Shown here: in pieces, positions 28,401-37,244 of the stretch
Layout of the letters: each line of letters opens with the position of its first letter
Position numbering within the stretch: position 1 is the stretch's first letter
Assembly (NCBI RefSeq): GCF_001278115.1
Contig: NZ_LIYD01000005.1
Location: forward strand, 2,552,780 to 2,616,779
DNA from: Flavobacterium akiainvivens
GTDB taxonomy: Bacteria > Bacteroidota > Bacteroidia > Flavobacteriales > Flavobacteriaceae
Direction of reading: 5' to 3'
Length of the DNA stretch: 64,000 nt
Made by a program: the position numbers and the translations under genes
Notes under the pieces: generated by a model
The model's database searches: none
What the model saw: only the letters and a program-made list of their open reading frames with translations
Told to the model about the DNA's origin: nothing

Positions 28401-29989
28401 TTATGAACAACAGCACCGCCTTTGACCTCACAGCCCACGAAATCTTGTTTGCAGGCACACAAACCAATATGTGGTTTACCTATTACACTACACTGGCCAA
28501 TGCACAGGAAGGTATAAGCCCTATAGCAAACCCGCATGCTTATGTAAACACATCTACACCGCAGGTAATTTATGTAAGGATGGAAAACCAGGGTGGCTGC
28601 GCTTCGGTAACTGCATTTAATATAGAAATACTTAACCCGCTATATCCGGGTGAACCCCTCGATATGGTGCTGTGCGACGACAACAAAACAGGCTTTAACT
28701 TGTTTAACCTTGATGATAACGATTCGCTCATAATAAACGGCACACCTAATGCCGCCGTTACATACCACCTCACCCTTGCCGATGCCCATGCTGCAATAAA
28801 CCCGTTGCCACTGCCCTATCAAAACCAGTGGGCTTACAGCACCCAGATAATTTATGCAAGGCTACAGGGCACTACTGCCTGTACAGGATATAACATTATG
28901 GCTTTTACCATAAGGGTACAGCGCCTGCCACAGTTTATCAATCCACAAAATACTGATATCAACCTTACCGATTGCGATGACTATGGCCCTGATGACCAGG
29001 CAACCCTGTTTGACCTTACCACACACCTGCCCATGTTTTTGGGCACACAGCCCGATATAACAGTAAGCTACCATACCGATGATACAGAGGCTGCAAACGG
29101 CACAAACCCTATAGGCCTGCCGGAAAGCTACCTCAACACCAGCAATCCACAAACCGTTTACCTGAGATTGTTTGACCCGGTTACCGGCTGCCAGAACATA
29201 TTGCCATTTACCCTTGAAGTAATAAACCCACTTACAGCCGGCACACCTCAAAATCTTTCTGAATGCGACTTCAGGTCTACCGGCCACCAGTTTTTTGACC
29301 TTACCGTAAATGATGAAGCCATTAAAAACGGTTACCCCAACACGCAGGTAACCTATTATGCATCGCAACAGGATGCCGAAAATGCGGTAAATGCAATAGG
29401 CCCCACTTATGTAAACCTGCAACCCTATGCAACACAAACCATTTGGGCAAGGCTGGAAAACAGTAGCGGCTGTTATGGTTATGACATTACATCGTTTACA
29501 ATACAGGTTTTAGAAATACCAGAGATACACTACAGCATATCTACCCACGATTTAACGGCAAACAACAATTCTATAGCGGTAAACGTAAATAATAACCCAC
29601 AGGATTTTGAGTTTTCATTAAATGGAATCGACTACCAAAACAGCCCTGTGTTTACAGAACTGCCTGCCGGTATTTATACGGTTTACATACGCTCAGTAAA
29701 TGGTTGCAAAACCATAAACACAGAGGTAGCACTGTTAAACTATCCAAGGTTTTTTACTCCTAACGGAGATGGCGCCAATGATTACTGGAGTGTTGATTTC
29801 TTAACGTTTTACCCCAATGCCCACGTGTTTATTTTTGACCGTTATGGCAAGCTGGTAAACAGCCACTGGGGTAAAGACACCGGTTGGGACGGTACAAACA
29901 ACGGCCACAACCTTTTTGCAAGCGACTACTGGTTTTTAGTAGAAATGGATAACCGCAGCTTTAAAGGGCATTTTTCCCTTGTGCGGTAA
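25460..29989 (+). CDS. Giant modular T9SS type B surface protein
   Basis: 1509 residues, probably an adhesin-like protein. A signal peptide ends near TSAQND. An N-terminal beta-sandwich domain (about 25-185, with four Cys) is followed by twelve modules of about 100 residues. These alternate between type A (NPDNI...DCDDDG...FNLTxHE...NPQTIYVR) and type B (LCDDNxxG...FNL...VTYY...YSQxIYARL), six of each. Each opens with an Asp-rich CDDDxxDD-like stretch that could bind calcium. A small domain (FEFSLNGIDYQNSPVF) precedes the C-terminal type B sorting domain (FFTPNGDGANDYW, FDRYGKLV, GHFSLVR). The start is GTG, since no in-frame ATG lies before the signal peptide. A second modular protein gene follows by 36 bases. 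Confidence 0.88.
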   Translation: MKLYPYLTLLLLLVYSTYTSAQNDCPEAIMVCGRADFYDLEAEGFGDLLEITSGNACLSGENNTVWIEILIKDGGTLGFDLTPANPSLVTDFDFWLFGPDVTCSNLGTALRCSTTNPLQAGLNYVTTGMNEESEDTSEGPGPDGDAYVNWITVEDGQAYYLIVDRPHGNGNFSIDWTGTATFHDIPEFLNPDNITLDMSDCDGNYMYDPTFAFNLTAHEAMWTGTQTYVAFTYHTSLNDVTTGEDPIENPSAYQNVTNPQTIYVRMTNTVTGCYDTETFTITREILPAGDPFNLFECDDNNDGYAVFNLAENNNSVINGQANCTVTYYNDIVNAMEGINDIGPVYQNTTPYSQVIYARLMQTGCDGYDLKEFTITTSQPQFENPNNININLSQCDDDGVDDNSTPFNLTVHEDMFAGGNNSLIFSYHITQEAANNGSPAINNPLAYANTGNPQTIYVRVLDTETGCTNTIPLTLTITSEITAGAQPLTFCDYGNDGQEEAVLSTYDAIIKNGNTTAAVTYYLSEENAQNSENPITTYTATYDMQLLWARLESTQGCFAYDVVSFYVWAVPVPVANNPDNISLNQESCDDDNVNDDATGFNLTLHEAMLLGSQTGFTVTYHHTQENAETGQLPIGNPYNYISSIPVKTIYMRIANEYGCETVVPFTIEITEPLAPGNPVNLVLCDDNQNGINTFNLAQNSATIIGNSIDGAVSYHATQADAINGFNALPTTFTNTTPYSQHIWARLYNTAGCQGFYIRHFTINIQPLPQFQNPDNLDLNLADCDDFGPDDQSTLFDLTTHEAAFTGFQQNMYYSYFTTLQAAENGITPIGNAQTYANTSNPQTIYVRAYNSQTGCHSIMPFTLTVTNPVVAATPPQLVGCDIDGNGSELVDLTLNDAFIQNGNTTAAITYYTTETNAVNEVSPITTYLAAYTVTTLYARLENTEGCYGHDIIPITVVAMPLPVFNIPAGTDLTLTECDEDGVMNNSTAFDLTAHEILFAGTQTNMWFTYYTTLANAQEGISPIANPHAYVNTSTPQVIYVRMENQGGCASVTAFNIEILNPLYPGEPLDMVLCDDNKTGFNLFNLDDNDSLIINGTPNAAVTYHLTLADAHAAINPLPLPYQNQWAYSTQIIYARLQGTTACTGYNIMAFTIRVQRLPQFINPQNTDINLTDCDDYGPDDQATLFDLTTHLPMFLGTQPDITVSYHTDDTEAANGTNPIGLPESYLNTSNPQTVYLRLFDPVTGCQNILPFTLEVINPLTAGTPQNLSECDFRSTGHQFFDLTVNDEAIKNGYPNTQVTYYASQQDAENAVNAIGPTYVNLQPYATQTIWARLENSSGCYGYDITSFTIQVLEIPEIHYSISTHDLTANNNSIAVNVNNNPQDFEFSLNGIDYQNSPVFTELPAGIYTVYIRSVNGCKTINTEVALLNYPRFFTPNGDGANDYWSVDFLTFYPNAHVFIFDRYGKLVNSHWGKDTGWDGTNNGHNLFASDYWFLVEMDNRSFKGHFSLVR

Positions 29990-30025
29990 ACCGGCTCTTC
30001 TTACTACCACATAATATATATTAAA

Positions 30026-33000
30026 ATGAAGCAAACTCTCACCTTACTATTGCTTTTGCTGTCATGCTTTTGTATTGCCCAAAAAGAAGCCAACAACTGG
30101 TTTTTTGGCAACCATGCCGGTATAAAATTTAACGATAATGGCTCTGTAAGCATACTTTCGGGCAGCCAGATGACTACAAACGAAGGTTGCAGCACCATAA
30201 GCGACCCAGATGGCAACCTGCTGTTTTATACTGACGGGCGCACCGTTTGGGATCATAACCATATTGTAATGCCAAATGCTAACTACACTGCGGGCACCGG
30301 CCTTATGGGCGACCCATCAAGTACGCTATCAGGCATTATTGTACCTAAAAAAGGAGACCCGAATATTTACTACGTTTTTACGGTAGACGAACCCCACCAC
30401 CAAAATGCAGATGCTTATCCTAACCAGTATACGGGCGATTATTTTGAACCAAACGGAACACAGTTTCAGCCCGCTGCCGATGACGGATTTAACAATGGCC
30501 TAAACTACTCTGTGGTAGATCTTTCGGTTGCAGGTACTAACGGAAGCTCCGGAGATGTTACTACAAGCAATGTTCATTTGCTAACCTATGACCCAAATAA
30601 TATTGACGAGGCAAAATATAAATGTTCAGAAAAAATTACAGCCGTTAAAAACCATAATGGCACCGGCTACTGGGTGCTTGCCCACTTTACAGATAAGTTT
30701 TATGCCTTTTTTATAGATAACAATGGGGTTAATAGCACACCGGTAGTTACTGCTCTTACACCTTTAGTACCGGTGTCTGGCTACAGGCGCAATGCAATTG
30801 GCTGTTTTAAAGTATCGCCAGACGGCAATTACCTTGCCATTGCACACCAGCAACTGGGCACCGTTACCGGGGGCAACGACAGCAACGGCTGTGTTTACCT
30901 TTATGATTTTGATAATCAAACAGGTATTGTATCTAATCCACAGCTTATTGTAAATAATGTTAATCCATACGGCGTTGAGTTTTCGCCACAATCAAAAAAA
31001 CTATATGTTTCTGTAGAAGGCAGTGTCCTTCAGTATGACCTTGAGAGCAGCAATATTCCCGGCTCTTCAGTTACTGTTGCCTTCAGGTCTGGCACTTCCA
31101 TGCAACTTGGGCCTAACGGCAAAATATACAAAACAGTTAACGGTTCCGCTTTATTAGATGTCATTAACGACCCTGATGAATTAGGCACTAACTGTAACTA
31201 TGCTATGAATGGTGTTGCATTAGAAAACGGCACCTATGGGGTTTTTGGATTGCCTCCATTTATTACCTCATTATTTTCGGCAGCTATAAAATTTGAGTAC
31301 ACCTGCCTGGGCGACACAACAGAATTTGAGCTGGATGTAAACAACAGCTTTGATGCTGTATCATGGAATTTTGGCGATGGTTCTGCCCCTTCAACCGATA
31401 CAGCACCACAGCACACATTTGCCACAGCAGGTACATATAATGTTATAGCTACCATTACACGTGAGGGAGAAACAAGCGATGTTTCGCGTGAGGTCATCAT
31501 TCACGAAACGCCTAATATAAGCGCTACCCCCACTATTACAGAGTGTGACCCCGATAATGACGGTATCGCTACGTTTAAGCTATCTGACAACAATGCCTCA
31601 ATACTGGGCAGCCTTAACGCATCTCAGTTTACGGTAAAATACTTCCTTAGCCAGGCAGATGCTGTAGCCAATACGGTTACCCCGCTTAACGCAACATCTT
31701 ACAACAATACAGCAAACCCACAAGCTATTTGGGTAAGGGTACAAAACAACAGCAACAATCAGTGTTATGCCATAGGGTCGTTCCAGATAATGGTAAGCAA
31801 CACACCGGCATTGGGAGAAAATACCCTTGAACTATGCGATGATGATACCGATGGTAACGATGCTAACGGCCAGGCTACCTTTAACCTGAGCACACTCACA
31901 ACACAGTGGGTGCAAAGCACGGGTTTTACCACTACCTATTATGCATCTGAAACTGATGCGGAAGTACCGCAAAACCCACTACCACAAAATTTTAATAACA
32001 CCACACCAAACAGCCAGGTAATATACGGTCGGATTGTAAATGATACCTATCCTGACTGTTTTGCCATATTACCGGTAACCCTTACCGTAAATCCGTTGCC
32101 GGATAATGTACAGGATGCCGTATTAATACAGTGCGACACAGGATTTGCCCCTGATGGCCTTACTCCATTTAACCTTACAGAGGCAAACAACCAGTATACC
32201 AACGGCAATGCAAACTTATCTGTAGCTTACTATATTGACGATACAGCAGCCCAGGCTGAAACAGGCGCTATTAGTGGGGCATTTACCAACACGGTCAATC
32301 CGCAAATCATAAGCGCACGCGTTACCAATAGCGTTACAGGCTGTTACCGTATACTGCCCCTTGAACTGCACGTTACTGCGAATGTTTTTGATGCTGTAGA
32401 AATTGAGCGTTGCGATGACGACGGCACCGAAGACGGCCTGGCACTGTTTGACCTAACACTTCCCGGCTTTGAAACACCGGGCACAACGGTTGTATATTAC
32501 CCTGACCTTCAAAGCGCACTGATGGAACAAAACGCCATTACAACACCCGAGGCCTATACAAATGAGGTAGCCACACAACAATCAGTATTTGCAAGGATTG
32601 AAGAAAACAATGCCTGTATGGCCATTAGGGAGGTTATACTGCATGTGCGGCCATTACCTGATATAGAAGTACAGGACACTGCGCGTGTATGCCTTAACAC
32701 TCTTGATTTCATTCAATTGGACTCTGGTGTATCCGCTAATGCGCAAAATTATGCCTACTTGTGGAGCACCGGCGAAACTACACGCACCATTCGTGTTAAC
32801 CAGCCGGGGGTATATACCGTTACAGTTACAGATATTACGCATGCAACACTGTGCAGCAAAGTGCGCACCATTACTGTTACACCCAGCAATATTGCCCATA
32901 TAGATGATGTGGTGGTGGTAGACCTTACCGAAAACAATACCGTTACCGTTTACGCATCTCCTTCAGGAGGGGTAGATACCAGCTACCTGTACAGCCTTGA

Positions 33001-33382
33001 CAGGCCAAACGGCCCGTGGCAGGAATCGCCATATTTTGAAAATGTAGAACCGGGCATACACACCCTATATGTATATGATGTAAATGGCTGTGGCATTGTA
33101 AACGAACAGGTATCAGTACTGGCAATACCAAAATTCTTTACGCCAAACGGGGATGGCATTAATGACTACTGGCACATTACCGGTATAAACGGCAGGGACT
33201 TTAACAACAGTAAGATTTTTATATTTGACCGCTATGGCAAGCTGTTAAGCGATGTAAAAGCCACAGGCCCGGGATGGGACGGGCGGTACAATGGCCACGA
33301 TATGCCAAGTACGGACTATTGGTTTCTGCTAAACCTTGAAGACGGCAGGACTATAAGAGGGCATTTTTCAATGGTAAGATAG
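30026..33382 (+). CDS. Modular T9SS type B surface protein with propeller-like and PKD domains
   Basis: 1118 residues. Signal peptide ending near CIAQKE. Residues about 20-410 look like a beta-propeller (WFFGNHAGIKF, GCFKVSPDGNYLAIAH, LYVSVEGSVLQYDL, MQLGPNGKIYKT). A PKD domain follows (WNFGDGSAPSTDTAPQHTF, about 440-495). Four modules of the same type B repeat as in the preceding giant protein come next. Then an Ig-like segment (LWSTGETTRTIRVNQPG), a small domain and the C-terminal T9SS type B signal (FFTPNGDGINDYW, FDRYGKLL, GHFSMVR). Tandem arrangement and shared modules suggest the two proteins are co-expressed surface components. The ligand is unknown. Confidence 0.88.
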   Translation: MKQTLTLLLLLLSCFCIAQKEANNWFFGNHAGIKFNDNGSVSILSGSQMTTNEGCSTISDPDGNLLFYTDGRTVWDHNHIVMPNANYTAGTGLMGDPSSTLSGIIVPKKGDPNIYYVFTVDEPHHQNADAYPNQYTGDYFEPNGTQFQPAADDGFNNGLNYSVVDLSVAGTNGSSGDVTTSNVHLLTYDPNNIDEAKYKCSEKITAVKNHNGTGYWVLAHFTDKFYAFFIDNNGVNSTPVVTALTPLVPVSGYRRNAIGCFKVSPDGNYLAIAHQQLGTVTGGNDSNGCVYLYDFDNQTGIVSNPQLIVNNVNPYGVEFSPQSKKLYVSVEGSVLQYDLESSNIPGSSVTVAFRSGTSMQLGPNGKIYKTVNGSALLDVINDPDELGTNCNYAMNGVALENGTYGVFGLPPFITSLFSAAIKFEYTCLGDTTEFELDVNNSFDAVSWNFGDGSAPSTDTAPQHTFATAGTYNVIATITREGETSDVSREVIIHETPNISATPTITECDPDNDGIATFKLSDNNASILGSLNASQFTVKYFLSQADAVANTVTPLNATSYNNTANPQAIWVRVQNNSNNQCYAIGSFQIMVSNTPALGENTLELCDDDTDGNDANGQATFNLSTLTTQWVQSTGFTTTYYASETDAEVPQNPLPQNFNNTTPNSQVIYGRIVNDTYPDCFAILPVTLTVNPLPDNVQDAVLIQCDTGFAPDGLTPFNLTEANNQYTNGNANLSVAYYIDDTAAQAETGAISGAFTNTVNPQIISARVTNSVTGCYRILPLELHVTANVFDAVEIERCDDDGTEDGLALFDLTLPGFETPGTTVVYYPDLQSALMEQNAITTPEAYTNEVATQQSVFARIEENNACMAIREVILHVRPLPDIEVQDTARVCLNTLDFIQLDSGVSANAQNYAYLWSTGETTRTIRVNQPGVYTVTVTDITHATLCSKVRTITVTPSNIAHIDDVVVVDLTENNTVTVYASPSGGVDTSYLYSLDRPNGPWQESPYFENVEPGIHTLYVYDVNGCGIVNEQVSVLAIPKFFTPNGDGINDYWHITGINGRDFNNSKIFIFDRYGKLLSDVKATGPGWDGRYNGHDMPSTDYWFLLNLEDGRTIRGHFSMVR

Positions 33383-33413
33383 CTTTTAGCTTTCAGCCAT
33401 CAGCTTAAAGCAG
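33383..33413. repeat. GCTGAAAGCT-type intergenic repeat, copy 2
   Basis: AGCTTTTAGCTTTCAGC and ATCAGCTTAAAGC, directly after the stop of the modular protein and running into the 3' end of the alkyltransferase-like gene. Reverse complement of the phrase at 12251-12279. Confidence 0.45.
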
Positions 33414-33737
33414 TTCCTTAGCTGGGTCCCAAAAAAGCGTTTCAAAATTCTGAATCTGGTTGTTTTTCACCTTTACGCCCTCATTTTCAAGAAGCTGCTG
33501 CATAAGGTTAGTACCTTCAAAATGGTGCTTTCCGGTTAGCAGGCCTGTGCGGTTTACCACGCGGTGTGCAGGTACATCCTGGTTATGCGATGCATTCATG
33601 GCCCAGCCCACCATACGTGCCGAACGGGCGGCACCCAGGTATTTTGCTATGGCTCCATAGCTGGTAACACGCCCATAGGGTATAAGGCGGGCAACTTCGT
33701 ACACCTTTTCAAAGAAATTATCGTTAGATGCTGCCAT
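33405..33737 (-). CDS. Alkyltransferase-like (ATL) protein, MGMT family without the active Cys
   Basis: 110 residues, covering only the C-terminal DNA-binding domain of O6-alkylguanine-DNA alkyltransferase. The helix-turn-helix (GRVTSYGAIAKYLG) and the arginine-finger region (SARMVGWAMNAS) are present. The active-site motif PCHR reads PAHRVV, with Ala57 replacing Cys. ATL proteins bind O6-alkylguanine and flag it for nucleotide excision repair instead of repairing it. Last gene of the trmB-lysE-atl run; 10 bases separate it from the LysE gene. Confidence 0.88.
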   Translation of the reverse strand: MAASNDNFFEKVYEVARLIPYGRVTSYGAIAKYLGAARSARMVGWAMNASHNQDVPAHRVVNRTGLLTGKHHFEGTNLMQQLLENEGVKVKNNQIQNFETLFWDPAKELL

Positions 33738-33747
33738 TGGGTTTGTA

Positions 33748-34389
33748 TTAGCGGTTTTGCAAAATGCGCAGTAGTGTAACCAACGCTATAAGCCCGGTTA
33801 TAGAGCCTATAAAATAGTTTACGTTTCGCATAAAGAAATCAGTTTTGTGCTCAAACTTCTTAAAGAAAACAATGTACAGGTAAAACACCGTAAATGCACC
33901 TGCTACTACCCCCATTACAAACAAAGGCACAAAAGGATTGGTAAACTTAAAAAAGCCGTAAGCCGTAAACGATATACTTATAAAAACATAATACGGTATA
34001 GGGAAAAAGTTAAGCCCCGAAAGCAGCACCCCCATAAAGAAGTTGCCGGTGTTGCTTCGCATTTTTACCATATCCTTGTCTTTCTTTTTCTTCTTTTTTT
34101 TCTTTTTGGCAACCAGTAAAAAGTACACTGTAAGCAATGCAAAAATGCATATACCTACTTCTTCCAGCATTTCTATAACATCCGGCCGGCTGTTTATAAA
34201 CTTGGCAAAAGAAACGGCTATGTAAGCCTGAAAAAACACTACAACCGCAGCGCCAACAGCAAAAAACATGGCGTTTTTTCTTCCTTCCTTAAGGCTTACC
34301 TTGGCTGCCGTCATATTAAGCAGCCCCGGCAACAGCGTAGCTACAAATGATATGGCAAACCCCACAATAACCGGAAGGATAAAATCCAT
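33748..34389 (-). CDS. LysE-family translocator
   Basis: 213 residues with about six membrane helices in the LysE/RhtB arrangement (ISFVATLLPGLLNMTAAKVSLKEG at the N-terminus). Family members export amino acids or related small molecules; the substrate is unknown. A loop after helix 3 holds nine consecutive Lys followed by DKD, encoded by an A-rich stretch with an 8-A run that could slip. The gene lies 3 bases after trmB. Confidence 0.82.
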   Translation of the reverse strand: MDFILPVIVGFAISFVATLLPGLLNMTAAKVSLKEGRKNAMFFAVGAAVVVFFQAYIAVSFAKFINSRPDVIEMLEEVGICIFALLTVYFLLVAKKKKKKKKKDKDMVKMRSNTGNFFMGVLLSGLNFFPIPYYVFISISFTAYGFFKFTNPFVPLFVMGVVAGAFTVFYLYIVFFKKFEHKTDFFMRNVNYFIGSITGLIALVTLLRILQNR

Positions 34390-34392
34390 GCT

Positions 34393-35067
34393 TTACTTTA
34401 TTTTAAACTTTATATAGGTTATGGCTTTGCCTTTTTCAAGATACTGCTGCTCATAAAACGTTTGTATGGCGGTAACAATCTCAGGTGCGCCCTCATTGCG
34501 GTATACATGGTGGTTGGCATACAGCACCTCATGGCCCTGGCCGTGCAGCAATCCAAGTGTGTAACCGTGCATAAACTCGCTGTCGGTTTTAAGGTTTACA
34601 ACACCATCAGCTTTAAGAATTTTTTTATAACGCTGAAGGAATTCACTATTGGTAAGCCTGTGCTTGGTGCGCTTGTATTTTATTTGCGGGTCTGGAAAGG
34701 TTATCCATATCTCACTTACTTCGCCTTCGGCAAAAAAGTGTTCTATAAGCTCAATTTGCGTACGTAGAAACGCAACATTATTAAGTCCCTCACCGGCAGC
34801 AGTTTTAGCACCACGCCAAAAACGCGCGCCTTTTATATCTATACCAATATAGTTAGCCTCGGGGTAGCGTGTAGCCATACCTACGGTATATTCGCCCTTA
34901 CCACAACCCAGTTCAAGTATTATTGGCTTATCGTTCTTAAAAAAATCAGCATTCCATTTGCCTTTCAGCGCAAAGTTTCCGGCAACAGCCTCTTCACGTG
35001 TTGGCTGCAATACATTGCCAAACGTTTCATTCTCTCTAAAGCGCTTAAGTTTATTCTTACTTCCCAC
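34393..35067 (-). CDS. trmB: tRNA (guanine-N7-)-methyltransferase
   Basis: 224 residues from a GTG start giving MGSKNKLKRFREN, which matches the usual N-terminus of Flavobacterial TrmB; the longer frame adds 22 codons with no family likeness. It makes m7G46 in tRNA with S-adenosylmethionine. Motifs: LELGCGKGEYT (SAM binding), YIGIDIKGARFWRG, WITFPDPQIKYKRTKHRLT (catalytic) and the C-terminal TxxE-like VTAIQTFYEQQYL. First gene of a run with lysE-like and ATL genes. Confidence 0.94.
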   Translation of the reverse strand: MGSKNKLKRFRENETFGNVLQPTREEAVAGNFALKGKWNADFFKNDKPIILELGCGKGEYTVGMATRYPEANYIGIDIKGARFWRGAKTAAGEGLNNVAFLRTQIELIEHFFAEGEVSEIWITFPDPQIKYKRTKHRLTNSEFLQRYKKILKADGVVNLKTDSEFMHGYTLGLLHGQGHEVLYANHHVYRNEGAPEIVTAIQTFYEQQYLEKGKAITYIKFKIK

Positions 35068-35165
35068 TCTTAAATTTAAATTTTTGGTAAAATTAGCGAA
35101 ATATATGCGAAATGAAATAATTATAGATTGCACTTATTAAATACTTATCAAAAAAATAACAGCCT

Positions 35166-36227
35166 GTGTTGCAAACGAAGAAGAAGATACTGGTAGCACC
35201 ATTAAATATGGGGCTGGGGCATGCCACACGCTGTATACCTATAATAGAGGCATTAGACAACCATGGCTTTGAGCCGGTAATAGCTTCAGACGGGGCTGCG
35301 CTGGCATTATTAAAGCACGAATTTCCGGGCATCCAGGCTTTTGAACTGCCTCCATGCCGCATTGACTATAATTATAAAGGCACCTTTTTTAAGGTTAAGC
35401 AACTGCTGGGCATGCCCCGCATATTGCGTTGTGTAGCCCGTGAACGCCGCCACATAGCCGAACTGGTTAAGAAGTACAACATTGAGGGAATAATATCAGA
35501 CAGCAGGCCCGGCGCACGCAATGCCGATGTGCCCAGTGTTATTATTACCCATATGCTAAACGTGCCCGGCGACACAAACCTTATAACCAGCGAACTGCAC
35601 AAGCAGTTTATACGCCAGTACAACGAGTGCTGGGTGCCCGATGTAAAAAACGGCACTAACCTTTCGGGCAAACTGGGGCATACCGAAGACCCTACGCTAA
35701 AGCTAAAATACATAGGCCCTATGAGCCGCCTGCATAAAAAGCCGGCAGAAAAGAAGTATGACCTTATGGTACTGTTAAGTGGCCCTGAGCCCTACCGCAC
35801 ACAGCTTGAAGAAAAACTTGAAAAAGAGCTTCAGGACTATAAAGGCAGTATTATTTTTATTCGCGGGATAATAGAAGCTGAAGAAAAAGCAGAACAAAAG
35901 GGTAATATCCTGTATTACAACTTTATGAATACCGCCACACTGGAAGAAGCCCTTAATGAAACCGAAATGGTGGTAAGCCGCAGTGGCTACAGCACTATTA
36001 TGGATTTGGCCAAGCTGGGCAAAAAAGCTTTTTTTATCCCTACACCGGGTCAGTATGAGCAGGAATACCTGGCAAAAAAATTACGTAAATCAGGGCTTGC
36101 ACCTTTCTCAAACCAAAAAGGGTTTAAAGCCAAAGATTTAAAAAAGGTTGAAAATTACAAAGGCCTTAAAGAAGTGAGCAATATTGCAAAATGGAAAGAT
36201 TTATTTAGTCTTTTCGAGGGTAAATGA
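35166..36227 (+). CDS. MurG-like glycosyltransferase family protein
   Basis: 353 residues with a GT-B fold. The N-terminal Gly-rich loop is APLNMGLGHATRCIPI, like the acceptor-side loop of MurG. The C-terminal nucleotide-sugar half contains LLSGPEPYRTQLEEKL, SRSGYSTIMDLAKLGKKAFFIPTPGQYEQEYLA, the GT28 pattern. Sugar donor and acceptor are unknown. The start is GTG (MLQTKKKILVAP); a TTG is the second codon. Its last 27 bases overlap the end of the convergent histidine kinase gene. Confidence 0.85.
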   Translation: MLQTKKKILVAPLNMGLGHATRCIPIIEALDNHGFEPVIASDGAALALLKHEFPGIQAFELPPCRIDYNYKGTFFKVKQLLGMPRILRCVARERRHIAELVKKYNIEGIISDSRPGARNADVPSVIITHMLNVPGDTNLITSELHKQFIRQYNECWVPDVKNGTNLSGKLGHTEDPTLKLKYIGPMSRLHKKPAEKKYDLMVLLSGPEPYRTQLEEKLEKELQDYKGSIIFIRGIIEAEEKAEQKGNILYYNFMNTATLEEALNETEMVVSRSGYSTIMDLAKLGKKAFFIPTPGQYEQEYLAKKLRKSGLAPFSNQKGFKAKDLKKVENYKGLKEVSNIAKWKDLFSLFEGK

Positions 36228-37244
36228 AAACTCAGACCCTTTGCCATAAGTACTTTCTACATACATTTTTTCGTCGTGGGCTTCAATAATGTGCTTTACA
36301 ATACTTAAGCCAAGTCCCGAACCGCCCTCTGTACGTGCACCGCTCTTATCTACCCTAAAGAAACGTTCAAACAAGCGCGGTATGTTTTTAGCCTCAATAC
36401 CTTCACCGTTATCTTTAATACGCACTATAACCTTGTTGTTAACCAGGTCTTCTATAGCCACTTCGGTAGTACCGTTCTCATTACCGTATTTAATAGAGTT
36501 TACCACAAGGTTAGTTACCACCTGCTGTATTTTTTCCTGGTCGCCATATACCATTATGGGTTTGATATACTTCATATCAAACATAAGCATAATGCCTTTC
36601 CTGTCGGCTTTCATTTCAAGCAGGTCAAATACATTTTGTATAAGCTCTACAATATTAAATTTGGTAAAGTTAAGATTCAGGTCGCCCACCTCCATTTTAG
36701 TAATCATATCCAGGTCCTGCACAATATAAATAAGGCGCTCTACACCTTTTTCGGCGCGTTGCAGGTATTTTTTGCGGAGGGTTTTATCATTCATAGCACC
36801 GTCAAGCAGGGTGAGGAGGTATCCCTGTACGGTAAATAACGGAGTTTTAAGCTCATGCGAAACGTTACCCAAAAATTCGCGGCGGTATTCTTCACGAATT
36901 TTTAGTGTTTCTATTTCAATCTTTTTGTCGCGGGCAAATTTTTCCAGCTCCCGCGTTAGCGTAGCCATATCTGTAGTGATAGACTTGTTGCGCAGCGTGC
37001 TCGATTCAAGAAGGGCGATGTCATCATATATTTTTTTAACACGGCGGTATATAAACCTTTCTACCCTGTATTGCAATACAAAAAACGAAAAGGTAAACAC
37101 ACACATACCAAAAAGCAGCACAACCGTCCAGCTAAATTGCAGGCACAGACTAAGCAGCCCTGCTAAAAAAAACGCAGAAAATAAGGTAATATAGATTGCC
37201 GATTTAAAGGCAAACTTATAGGATTTCTTTAATTTTAATGACAC
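36201..37244 (-). CDS. phoR: PhoR-like sensor histidine kinase
   Basis: 347 residues. Two adjacent membrane helices (about 12-60), a short linker without a PAS or HAMP domain that I can recognise, then HisKA with FLGNVSHELKTPLFTVQGY (phospho-acceptor His) and HATPase with NLVVNSIKYG, DNGEGIEAKNIPRLFERFFR and GGSGLGLSIVKHIIEAH. It phosphorylates the response regulator just upstream, whose stop shares one base with this start. The lack of a real periplasmic loop fits PhoR, which senses through a transport complex. The phosphate role is inferred from family and context. Confidence 0.85.
   Translation of the reverse strand: MSLKLKKSYKFAFKSAIYITLFSAFFLAGLLSLCLQFSWTVVLLFGMCVFTFSFFVLQYRVERFIYRRVKKIYDDIALLESSTLRNKSITTDMATLTRELEKFARDKKIEIETLKIREEYRREFLGNVSHELKTPLFTVQGYLLTLLDGAMNDKTLRKKYLQRAEKGVERLIYIVQDLDMITKMEVGDLNLNFTKFNIVELIQNVFDLLEMKADRKGIMLMFDMKYIKPIMVYGDQEKIQQVVTNLVVNSIKYGNENGTTEVAIEDLVNNKVIVRIKDNGEGIEAKNIPRLFERFFRVDKSGARTEGGSGLGLSIVKHIIEAHDEKMYVESTYGKGSEFSFTLEKTK

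Noticed and set aside
25460..29989. Regular DNA repeats that might suggest a CRISPR or satellite array
   Set aside because: The repeats are about 300 bases, diverged and in one open frame; they are protein modules.
36201..36227. 27-base overlap of the phoR-like and glycosyltransferase genes as a possible frameshift
   Set aside because: Both proteins end at expected family lengths; it is an ordinary convergent tail overlap.
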